DNA of 13,124 nucleotides from NCBI GenBank assembly GCA_934533005.1, contig CAKTBC010000050.1, positions 1 to 13,124 on the forward strand, given 5' to 3'. This document shows positions 6,763 to 12,755 of this stretch, piece by piece. The stretch's first letter is position 1, and every line of letters starts with the position of its first letter. The notes under the pieces were generated by a model. It was not told the DNA's origin. It saw only the letters and a program-made list of their open reading frames with translations, and ran no database searches. Both the position numbers and the translations under genes were made by a program. Origin of the DNA: an uncultured Oscillospiraceae bacterium (GTDB taxonomy: Bacteria; Bacillota; Clostridia; Oscillospirales; Oscillospiraceae).

Positions 6763-7700
6763 TATTTTTCCGCTCCGTTCTGCCATCTGAGCAGATAGCG
6801 TTTGATCCGCTCGAGTCCCTTGGTGACCAGCGTGAAGATGAAGCAGATCACGAAGAGCGCCGCGAACGATTTATCGTAGCTCGCCCAACCGGTCTGCCAC
6901 GTCATATACCAGCCGAGGCCGGACTTTACGCCGAGCATTTCCGCGATCATAATGGCGACACACGAGGAGCTCATTGCCTGCGTGCAGCCCTGCAGAATGG
7001 ATGGCATGGCGTGCGGGATCGCCACGCGGAACACGAGCTGGCGGTCGTTTGCGCCGAGCGTGCGCGCCGCTTCAAAATACTCCTTGCCCACGTTGGCAAT
7101 GCCCGTGAGCGAGGCGACCGTCACGGCGAACCACGAGCCGAGCGCAATAATGAACACCGCTCCGGCGAAAAGCGAGGACGCCACGACAAGAATGATGGGG
7201 ATCCACGTAGAGGTCGGGATCGGCCCCAAAAACTTGATGATCGGGTCGAGCCAGTAGCGAGCCCGCTTGGAATAGCCGCAGGCGATGCCGGTCACGAGGC
7301 CGAGCGACACGCCGATGAAATAGCCGAGGAACAGCAGCTTGAGCGTGTTGAGCGTGCAGTCCAAAAGGAGCTTGTAGTCAACGAGGAACGCGTTGATGAT
7401 ATAGTTCATGCACGGCACGAACGGCTGCGTCAGCACGCCGGTCTTGAGCGTGAGATAGTCATAGAGCGTGAGAAACAGGAAGAGCGCCGAGAAGTGGGGC
7501 GCTTTATAATGCAGCGTGTCGTAAAACTGCCGCTTTCCTTTTTTCTTTTGCCAAACGGCGGCGAGCAGGCAGACAAGATATACCGCCAGCGCCGCGCCAA
7601 GCGCCCAGACATAGCTCCAGGGATTCCGGTTGCGGCTGTTGTTCGGCACAAGCAGATACTCCAGCAGCGCAATACCACCGCAGAGAAGCGGCAATACCAT
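6762..7700 (-). CDS. ABC transporter permease, SsuC/TauC-like, with extra N-terminal membrane helices
   Basis: This 312-residue membrane protein carries the BPD-transport core: helix 119-141, helices over about 158-190, the EAA loop (E210-A-A-R-T-L-G-A ... G-x-P-type IPHAMPSI, to about 235), and helices at about 241-257 and 277-295. Three further hydrophobic segments (about 3-18, 29-49, 69-88) precede the core, more than in typical SsuC/TauC proteins of about 250 residues. It should form the membrane channel of the importer. ATG 7700 has GGAGG at 7709-7713 with 8 bases spacing. However, the same frame stays open and coding-like upstream to the stop at 7896-7898, without any ATG, GTG or TTG up to at least the terminator, so the true N-terminus may be longer or the gene frameshifted. 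Confidence 0.87.
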   Translation of the reverse strand: MVLPLLCGGIALLEYLLVPNNSRNRNPWSYVWALGAALAVYLVCLLAAVWQKKKGKRQFYDTLHYKAPHFSALFLFLTLYDYLTLKTGVLTQPFVPCMNYIINAFLVDYKLLLDCTLNTLKLLFLGYFIGVSLGLVTGIACGYSKRARYWLDPIIKFLGPIPTSTWIPIILVVASSLFAGAVFIIALGSWFAVTVASLTGIANVGKEYFEAARTLGANDRQLVFRVAIPHAMPSILQGCTQAMSSSCVAIMIAEMLGVKSGLGWYMTWQTGWASYDKSFAALFVICFIFTLVTKGLERIKRYLLRWQNGAEK

Positions 7701-7841
7701 AATGACCGCCTCCGCCGCTTTCTGGGCGGGTGTCTTTTCCTTTTCCTCCAGTTCCTTGAGCTGGCGGCGGGTCAGACCCGATAGCAGTGCGAGATCGACG
7801 CTCTGTTCCTTTTTCGTTTTTGCCTCATCGTGAGCAGAGAA
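7701..7841 (-). other. Possible lost 5' end of the permease gene
   Basis: In frame with the permease, this stretch translates to a charged, helix-like leader containing LALLSGLTRRQLKELEEKEK and then TPAQKAAEAV, running directly into the first helix. It has no standard start codon. A minus-strand ATG at 7826-7828 is one frame off; one extra A in the A5 run near 7809-7815 would join it to the permease frame. No Shine-Dalgarno precedes that ATG and no clear promoter is visible here. It could be a true N-terminus with an error or frameshift, or merely an open leader. Confidence 0.4.
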
Positions 7842-7883
7842 ACCGCCCCTTTCGCACTTTGATATGTGCGAAAGGGGCGGTTT
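7840..7883 (-). terminator. Strong hairpin, terminator of the MATE gene
   Basis: Arms 7840-7857 and 7866-7883 (AAACCGCCCCTTTCGCAC and its exact reverse complement) form an 18-bp perfect stem with an 8-base loop, 12 bases beyond the MATE stop. On the minus strand the stem ends in TTT followed by CTCTGCTC, so the U-tract is short. It separates the MATE gene from the ABC operon. Confidence 0.8.
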
Positions 7884-7895
7884 GCAATTCCTATC

Positions 7896-9311
7896 TTATT
7901 TCGCCGCCAATTCCTGCCGGGTCATATCCGTGAGGTTGCGCACCCAGCGCTCGCGCTTGAGCATGAAGTGCGCGATGGTGATCTTCACGAAGTCCACGGC
8001 CTTCACCATGGCGTACATGGCCACCGGGCCGATCGCCGTATAACGCGCCACGAGGAAAATGCCGGGAATGATGATGAGAAGCGTTGTCGTGCCGTCTACC
8101 CAGAGGCCCATGGCGGTATCGCCTCCGGCGCGGGACACGGCAAGCTGAACATTGATATACACCCACGGCGGCATGAAGAGCGACATGAGCAGCACCATCT
8201 CGCGGCAGATGCTCTGCGCGCTCGCGCTCAGATGGCCGAACACGACATGGATGAGCGGGATCGTGAGGAGGCCGACAAAGATCATGAAGACACCGAACAC
8301 GACGCCCGCCGTCATGAGCCAGCGCTTTTCCTGCCGGGCTTTGTCCAGCTCGCCGCGTCCTAATGTGGAGCCAAGGATAACGCCGGTCGCGGTCGTGATG
8401 CCGCTGAACGCCACAAAGAAGAGATTTGCAATGGCAAAGCTCGCCGCCATGCCGGAGACAACGTCCGCGCCGCCGCGGCCATTGTAGAGCGCAGTCGTGA
8501 CCGTTTCGGAAATGACCCAGAGCATTTCGGAGCCGAGCACCATGGAGCCCTTTTTGAGCATGCGGAAAAAGAGAGGAAAATCGACGCTCACGAGCTCCTT
8601 GGGCGTGGCGGAAAACGGCGGGCGCTTGACGGCGATGTAGACGAGGAACATCGTCATTTCCGTGAGACGGGCGATGATCGTGGCAATGGCCGCGCCCTGC
8701 ACTTCGAGCCGCGGCGCGCCGAGGTTGCCGTAGATGAGCACCCAGTTGAAGAACGTATTAACGAGCGTTGCGATCACGGAGATGAAAAGCGGCGTGCGTA
8801 CCCGGCCGATCTCACGCAGGGAGGAAGAGCAGATCGTGGACACCGCCATCGGGATGCCGTTGAAGCCCATGAGGAACATGTATTTCACAGCCTCGTCCAA
8901 TATGGCGTCCGCCTGCGAGTTGCCGACGACCATGAGCGAGAGCACCCGCCGCGGGAACACCATGCACACGAGCAGATACAGAACGATGGCCACCGCCGCG
9001 AGCACCGCCTTGAAGCTCAGCGACTGACGCATGCCGCGCTTATCCCCCGCGCCGTAATACTGTGACATGAAGATGCCGCCCGCAGTACAGATCGTGTTGA
9101 GCAGCACCATGAACACGAAGAGGATCTGGCCGGAGATGTTGACGCCGGACATTTTCACATCGCCCAGGCCAGAGACCATGAAATTGTCGATAAGCGACAC
9201 CATGTTCTGGATGAGCATTTGCAGCATGACCGGCAGCGCGATGAGCAGCGCCTTTTTATAAAAGCTCGCCGGGCCGAAAAGCTTGCCCTTGCTGAGCGTT
9301 GCGGTTTCCAT
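7896..9311 (-). CDS. MATE family multidrug/metabolite efflux protein
   Basis: This 471-residue protein has the length and 12-helix pattern of multidrug and toxic compound extrusion transporters. The opening segment (ALLIALPVMLQMLIQNMVSL, then IDNFMVSGLG) is characteristic, and the second MATE half begins with a similar cluster around GSMVLGSEMLWVISETVTTALYN. It should export drugs or metabolites using a Na+ or H+ gradient; the substrate is unknown. I chose ATG 9311 because AGGAGG lies at 9323-9328, 11 bases upstream. An ATG at 9338 adds nine residues but falls inside a palindrome close to the predicted transcription start and has no ribosome site. The gene has its own promoter (9353-9381) and a hairpin terminator, so it is probably a single-gene unit. 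Confidence 0.92.
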   Translation of the reverse strand: METATLSKGKLFGPASFYKKALLIALPVMLQMLIQNMVSLIDNFMVSGLGDVKMSGVNISGQILFVFMVLLNTICTAGGIFMSQYYGAGDKRGMRQSLSFKAVLAAVAIVLYLLVCMVFPRRVLSLMVVGNSQADAILDEAVKYMFLMGFNGIPMAVSTICSSSLREIGRVRTPLFISVIATLVNTFFNWVLIYGNLGAPRLEVQGAAIATIIARLTEMTMFLVYIAVKRPPFSATPKELVSVDFPLFFRMLKKGSMVLGSEMLWVISETVTTALYNGRGGADVVSGMAASFAIANLFFVAFSGITTATGVILGSTLGRGELDKARQEKRWLMTAGVVFGVFMIFVGLLTIPLIHVVFGHLSASAQSICREMVLLMSLFMPPWVYINVQLAVSRAGGDTAMGLWVDGTTTLLIIIPGIFLVARYTAIGPVAMYAMVKAVDFVKITIAHFMLKRERWVRNLTDMTRQELAAK

Positions 9312-9335
9312 GAAACTTGCTTCCTCCTGGTAAAA

Positions 9336-9352
9336 CATCTGAAAGTCAGATG
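9336..9352. promoter_or_regulatory. 17-bp palindrome over the MATE transcription start, candidate operator
   Basis: CATCTGA (9336-9342) and TCAGATG (9346-9352) are perfect inverted copies separated by 3 bases. The palindrome abuts the -10 box and covers the predicted start of transcription near 9346, a typical place for a repressor such as a MarR or TetR protein. No regulator gene is adjacent. The role is inferred. Confidence 0.5.
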
Positions 9353-9381
9353 ATTCTATCTGCTGGACACAGAAAAGTCAA
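9353..9381 (-). promoter_or_regulatory. Sigma-70-type promoter of the MATE gene
   Basis: On the minus strand, TTGACT (9381-9376) and TAGAAT (9358-9353) are separated by exactly 17 bases; each differs from consensus at one position. Transcription should start near 9346, giving a leader of about 35 bases. Confidence 0.75.
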
Positions 9382-9399
9382 TAGGTCAAATTTCACCAT

Positions 9400-10104
9400 T
9401 CATTGCGCGCTTTTCTCCACGATTTGCAGCACCTCGGCAATGTCGGAGATCGTGTAGTCGATGGAAAGCTCCGGCGGCGCGGCGTGGCCGTTGGGGTTGT
9501 ACCAGCACGTCCGGATTCCGGCGTTGATCCCGCCGCGGATATCGCTCGTGAGCGAATCGCCGACGATGAGCATCTCCTCCGGCTTTATCCCCTCGAGTGC
9601 GGCTAAGACCGGGGCGAAAAACTCCCTGGACGGCTTTTCCGCGCCGACCACTTCGGAGATAAAAATAGGATCGAGCAGTTTATCGAGCCCCGACCGGTCG
9701 AGCTTCTTGTCCTGCGCGACCTTCGTCCCGTTCGTCACGGCGCACTGCGCAACCCTGCCGCGGAGCGCGAGCACGGTTTCCTTCGCGTGCGGGCAGAAAA
9801 CGATCGTATCGCCGAGACGGAGCTGATACTCGGCGTTGAACGCCGGGGCTACGGCGGTATCGATGCCGCGCGCGGCGAAAAACTCCACGAAGCGCCCGAC
9901 GAGGATTTCCGGCTTCGTATATTCGCCGCGTTCGAGCGCCTGCCACCAGCGGACGTTGATGGCGGAATACTGTGTGATCATCTCATCGGTACACTCACCG
10001 AGACCGAAAAGGGAAAAGCACGTCTTTATTGCCGCGCGCTCGGCGGCGAGAAAGTCTAAAAGCGTTCCGTCCACATCCCAGAGGACGGCCTTGATTTCAG
10101 CCAT
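9400..10104 (-). CDS. yjjG: HAD hydrolase, YjjG-family noncanonical pyrimidine nucleotidase
   Basis: This 234-residue protein shows the haloacid dehalogenase catalytic set: D10 and D12 in WDVDGTLLD, T124 in VTNGT, K157 in EKPSREFF, and D183/D188 in IVGDSLTSDIRGG. VTNGTKVAQDKKLDRSGL and GDSLTSDIRGGINAGIRTCWYNP fit the YjjG/YfnB family (house-cleaning 5'-nucleotidases that dephosphorylate noncanonical pyrimidine nucleotides). The exact substrate is inferred. The start ATG 10104 has GGGAGGAG about 5 bases upstream and overlaps the end of nfo by 8 bases, so the two are co-translated. A longer reading from 10263 is only the shadow of nfo. No terminator is visible before the MATE promoter. Confidence 0.88.
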   Translation of the reverse strand: MAEIKAVLWDVDGTLLDFLAAERAAIKTCFSLFGLGECTDEMITQYSAINVRWWQALERGEYTKPEILVGRFVEFFAARGIDTAVAPAFNAEYQLRLGDTIVFCPHAKETVLALRGRVAQCAVTNGTKVAQDKKLDRSGLDKLLDPIFISEVVGAEKPSREFFAPVLAALEGIKPEEMLIVGDSLTSDIRGGINAGIRTCWYNPNGHAAPPELSIDYTISDIAEVLQIVEKSAQ

Positions 10105-10951
10105 GATGCTCCTCCCACTGTTCCCGCAGCCACACGATCTCCGCAGCGTATCCAGCGTCGTCGTTCGGCGTTTCAAGAATGAACGGCCGCCCGGCGAGCG
10201 CTTCGTGGCAGACGATGTGCACAAGCGCCTCCTCCGGCAGGACGCCCTCCCGGATCTTCGCATGGCGATCCTTGTGGCTTCCGAGACCGTTGAGGGAGTT
10301 ATTCAGGTGCACCGCCTTGAGCCTATCAAGCCCGATCACACGGTCAAACTCGGCAAGCACTGCGTCCGGGTCGGAGACAATGTCGTAGCCCCCGTCCCAG
10401 ATGTGGCACGTATCGAGGCAGACGCCAAGCTTATCCTGGAGCTCCACGCGATCGATGATCTCGCGCAGCTCTTCAAACCTTCCGCCAATCTCGCTGCCCT
10501 TCCCGGCCATCGTTTCGAGAAGGACGGTCGTATGCATGTCCGGCGCGAGAACGGCGTTCAAAAGCTCCGCGATCATCGCGATCCCGGCCTCCGTCCCCTG
10601 CCCGACATGGCTTCCGGGATGGAAGTTATAAAAGCAGCCGGGCGTGAGCTCCATGCGCTCGAGATCCTCCGTAAAGGCGCGTTTGGCAAAGTCGCGCACC
10701 GAGGGCTTGTCGCTGCACGGGTTGAGCGTGTAGGGCGAATGCGCCACGAGCGGGCCAAAGCCCTGTTCGGCCGCCCATGCACGGAAGGCTGCGACGTCGC
10801 TCTCTTCCACTTTCGCCGCCGCGCCGCCGCGCGGGTTGCGCGTAAAGAAGGCGAACGTGTTCGCGCCGAGCGCTGCGGCGCGCTTCCCCATCGCCATGTA
10901 TCCCCCGGCGGAGGAAACATGGTAGCCGAGATACAGTGTATTAGTTGACAT
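10097..10951 (-). CDS. nfo: Endonuclease IV (AP endonuclease, Nfo)
   Basis: This 284-residue protein is full length for endonuclease IV, which cleaves DNA 5' of abasic sites in base excision repair using three Zn ions. All nine metal ligands can be placed by spacing: H71, H111, E146, D180, H183, H215, D228, H230 and E260. Family signatures are GVCLDTCHIWDGGYD (177-190), HLNNSLNGLGSHKDRH (215-230) and LLETMAGKGSEIGG. The usual HLNDSK appears as HLNNSL; the ligand His is unaffected. ATG 10951 has AGGAGA about 6 bases upstream. A promoter with an extended -10 precedes it. The downstream HAD nucleotidase overlaps by 8 bases. Confidence 0.95.
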   Translation of the reverse strand: MSTNTLYLGYHVSSAGGYMAMGKRAAALGANTFAFFTRNPRGGAAAKVEESDVAAFRAWAAEQGFGPLVAHSPYTLNPCSDKPSVRDFAKRAFTEDLERMELTPGCFYNFHPGSHVGQGTEAGIAMIAELLNAVLAPDMHTTVLLETMAGKGSEIGGRFEELREIIDRVELQDKLGVCLDTCHIWDGGYDIVSDPDAVLAEFDRVIGLDRLKAVHLNNSLNGLGSHKDRHAKIREGVLPEEALVHIVCHEALAGRPFILETPNDDAGYAAEIVWLREQWEEHHG

Positions 10952-10976
10952 AATGTTCTCCTGTTGTGTTTTTTTC

Positions 10977-11005
10977 AGTATAACACAGTTTCCAAAATAG
11001 GAAAA
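10977..11005 (-). promoter_or_regulatory. Promoter of nfo-yjjG, extended -10 type
   Basis: TATACT (10982-10977, minus strand) is preceded by TGT, giving an extended -10 element. The best -35 match at 17 bases is poor (TTTTCC, 11005-11000) and lies in the terminator stem of the upstream gene. Transcription would start near 10970, about 20 bases before the start codon. Confidence 0.5.
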
Positions 11006-11039
11006 GCCCGCGGCGAAAATCGCCGCGGGCTTTTCCTAT
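10997..11039 (-). terminator. Strong intrinsic terminator of the MBL-VOC-GNAT operon
   Basis: Arms 10997-11015 and 11021-11039 are perfect 19-bp inverted copies with a GC-rich core (GCCCGCGGCG); a further A-T pair leaves a 3-base loop. On the minus strand the stem ends in TTTTCCTATTTTG. The stem includes the stop codon of the GNAT gene (11036-11038). Confidence 0.92.
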
Positions 11040-11530
11040 ACAGGGAGTACATAAACAAAAGAGGCAACCGAATCCGCGTAGCACTCCTGCCGAAAACCCA
11101 GCTTTTCAAAAAGACGCAGGCTTTTCTGATTGTCTTTGTCGATCAGCGCCACAATATCCAATGCCGGATACTTTCCCCGGACAGAACGGATCACTTCCCG
11201 CAGCATTTCGCAGGCATATCCGTTTCTCTGGAAACGCGGGGCAATGGTGATACCCAGCGTGATACAGTCCCCCGGCTTATAAAAGTATGCCAGTTCGCCT
11301 ATAAGCTCTAAGCCGTCTTTTAGAGCGATTTCAAAGTGCTGCTCCTGCCTGTCTGACAGAAAAACAACGTTTTGGTACTTCTCAATAAACGCCTCAACCT
11401 CCGGGAGAGCGAAAGCTTTCCACCGCTGATACCGTCGGCATGCCTCGTCGTTGCGGTATCCGCTGATGCTTTCCGCGTCGGAGGGCTCCAGATTTCGAAG
11501 AAACAGCCTCTCCGTTTCTAAATAAACCAT
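11036..11530 (-). CDS. GNAT family N-acetyltransferase
   Basis: This 164-residue protein opens with LETERLFLRNLEPSDAESI, the typical start of RimJ/RimL-like GNAT enzymes. It has the acetyl-CoA loop LGITIAPRFQRNGYACEML (Q101-R-N-G104-Y-A106) and a C-terminal N134-QKSLRLFEKLGF block. It should transfer an acetyl group from acetyl-CoA to an amine; the substrate is unknown. ATG 11530 has GGAGA about 8 bases upstream. Readings from 11908 only run through the VOC gene in another frame. Its GC content, hand-counted over seven 60-base lines, is about 51%, with lines as low as 42-45%, against 60-67% in the neighbouring VOC gene. This suggests recent acquisition. It lies 28 bases after the VOC gene and ends in a strong terminator. 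Confidence 0.88.
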   Translation of the reverse strand: MVYLETERLFLRNLEPSDAESISGYRNDEACRRYQRWKAFALPEVEAFIEKYQNVVFLSDRQEQHFEIALKDGLELIGELAYFYKPGDCITLGITIAPRFQRNGYACEMLREVIRSVRGKYPALDIVALIDKDNQKSLRLFEKLGFRQECYADSVASFVYVLPV

Positions 11531-11558
11531 ACGTTTTCTCCGTGTTCGCCGGGAGATT

Positions 11559-11927
11559 TTATCTCGTCGGGACGATCTCCAGCCAGTAGCCGTCCGGGTC
11601 CTGAATGAAATAGATGCCCATGGCGGCGTTTTCAAAGCAGATGCAGCCCATCTCGCTGTGGAGCGCGTGCGCCGCGGCAAAGTCGTCCACGCGAAATGCC
11701 AGATGGAACTCCTCCTCGCCGATGTCGTAAGCCTGAGGATGATCGCGCAGCCACGTGAGCTCGAGCTCAAAGTCGGAAGCATCGTTCGCCACATATACAA
11801 TGATATACGAGCCGTCGGAAGCTTCCTTGCGCCGCTTTTCGCGCAGGCCGAGCGCCTTTTCGTAGAACGCAAGTGAGGCAGCGAGATCGCGGACGTTATA
11901 ATTCTCATGGATCATATGGAATTTCAT
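11559..11927 (-). CDS. VOC superfamily protein, glyoxalase I-like
   Basis: This 122-residue protein has a vicinal-oxygen-chelate/glyoxalase I fold pattern: MIHENYNVRDLAASLAFYEK at the start, FELELTW (E56), EFHLAFRVDD (H75) and the end motif IQDPDGYWLEIVP (E117). With H7 these give the four metal-ligand positions expected for lactoylglutathione lyase-type enzymes. Clostridia often lack glutathione, so the natural thiol or substrate may differ; detoxification of methylglyoxal or a related compound is a family-based guess. ATG 11927 is preferred, with GGGAGA about 7 bases upstream; a TTG at 11945 would add six residues. It lies 14 bases after the MBL gene stop, in the same operon. Confidence 0.88.
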   Translation of the reverse strand: MKFHMIHENYNVRDLAASLAFYEKALGLREKRRKEASDGSYIIVYVANDASDFELELTWLRDHPQAYDIGEEEFHLAFRVDDFAAAHALHSEMGCICFENAAMGIYFIQDPDGYWLEIVPTR

Positions 11928-11941
11928 GGCTCTTCTCCCTT

Positions 11942-12646
11942 TCAAATTTCAAAGATCTGGCCGGGCGCGGTGATGTCGGCGATCTTGTCCCGGTAGGCCT
12001 CCGTAACGCTCATGGCCTTGAATTTGGGGATGTATTCGTATTTTTCCCACATATGCATCGGGAATGCTCTGCGGATGTCCGCCGAGCGCATCATGGCGTC
12101 AAAGCCCATCCAGTAGTTTGCGCCGAGGCGCGGGTCGAGCGGGAGGAACGCCGCGTCCAGCCGGACGCCGTTGAGCTTGGCGATCTCGGCAAAGTAACGG
12201 TTTTTCATGTCGCGCTCTTCCTCCGGCGTATCGTCCGGCCACGCCCACCAATGGAGATCGCCCGCGTGGTACACGGTCTTTCCGGCATAGTTCACGACAA
12301 ATGCAACGCCGCAGTCGGTCGAGCCGATGGTGGAAACGCCCATCGCGCCCAGCTTTCCGCCCGGGAAGATGCGGCGGCAGTTCGGCCCGGTACGGACCAC
12401 GGGGGCGTTCTCCCCGGCGGGAACGGTGCGGATATCGTCCGAAAGGATGAACGTGTGGCGCGGATGATCGGCAAACCGCTCAAAGATCACCGGGTCAAAG
12501 TGGTCGGAATGATGGTGGCTCGCGAAAACGCACAGGCGCTTATCGCGGTCTATCTCGGGCAGATCGCCCCCGGCATAGTCAAAAAGACAGGCAATATCCT
12601 CCCACTCCGCAAGAAATGCGCTGTGTTTGATGTATGTAATGCGCAT
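11942..12646 (-). CDS. MBL-fold metallohydrolase (Lactamase_B_3/UlaG-like)
   Basis: This 234-residue protein carries the metallo-beta-lactamase fold motif H44-x-H46-x-D48-H49 (SHHHSDHFD), a bridging D130 in TVYHAGDLHWWAW and H198 in FPMHMWE. The position where many members have a third His instead reads GSTDCGVAF (108-116). I believe GSTD-G is shared by a Firmicutes subfamily of unknown function, but could not check this. It is cytoplasmic and probably hydrolytic; the substrate is unknown. ATG 12646 has GGGGAGG about 8 bases upstream. It is the first gene of an operon with the VOC and GNAT genes and has a promoter with a large palindrome. Confidence 0.88.
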   Translation of the reverse strand: MRITYIKHSAFLAEWEDIACLFDYAGGDLPEIDRDKRLCVFASHHHSDHFDPVIFERFADHPRHTFILSDDIRTVPAGENAPVVRTGPNCRRIFPGGKLGAMGVSTIGSTDCGVAFVVNYAGKTVYHAGDLHWWAWPDDTPEEERDMKNRYFAEIAKLNGVRLDAAFLPLDPRLGANYWMGFDAMMRSADIRRAFPMHMWEKYEYIPKFKAMSVTEAYRDKIADITAPGQIFEI

Positions 12647-12662
12647 GGTGCGCCTCCCCGTT

Positions 12663-12704
12663 TTGATTTACATAAATGAAAGAAGTGTTTTTTATGTAAA
12701 TCAA
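12663..12704. promoter_or_regulatory. 14-bp inverted repeat upstream of the MBL operon, candidate operator
   Basis: TTGATTTACATAAA (12663-12676) and its exact reverse complement (12691-12704) are separated by 14 bases. Each arm contains a TTTACATAAA-like near-palindrome, with 24 bases between their centres. The region abuts the -10 box of the minus-strand promoter and covers the predicted start site. It is AT-rich and lacks a T-run suited to termination, so it fits an operator better than a terminator. Confidence 0.6.
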
Positions 12705-12732
12705 GTATACGGGCAGTACGGCGCGCGGGCAA
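12704..12732 (-). promoter_or_regulatory. Promoter of the MBL-VOC-GNAT operon
   Basis: On the minus strand, TTGCCC (12732-12727) and TATACT (12709-12704) are separated by 17 bases. The -35 matches 4 of 6 and the -10 matches 5 of 6. The predicted start is near 12697, inside the inverted repeat. Confidence 0.5.
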
Positions 12733-12755
12733 GTTACAGTTTTGACTTTTTTCTG

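Noticed and set aside
7700..7895. TPP or other riboswitch before the ABC importer
   Set aside because: I looked for the paired conserved elements of a TPP riboswitch because NMT1-like importers often have one, but see only the 18-bp terminator hairpin.
9312..9338. ATG 9338 as start of the MATE protein
   Set aside because: No ribosome site, located in the palindrome only about 8 bases from the predicted transcription start; ATG 9311 has AGGAGG.
10105..10263. N-terminal extension of the HAD hydrolase
   Set aside because: The extra residues are Arg/Ser-rich noise from nfo read in another frame, and ATG 10104 has a good ribosome site.
9836..10948. Long plus-strand open frame opposite nfo
   Set aside because: Antisense shadow of endonuclease IV, in which all nine metal ligands are conserved.
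11531..11908. N-terminal extension of the GNAT protein
   Set aside because: It runs through the VOC gene in another frame; ATG 11530 has a ribosome site and matches the family start.
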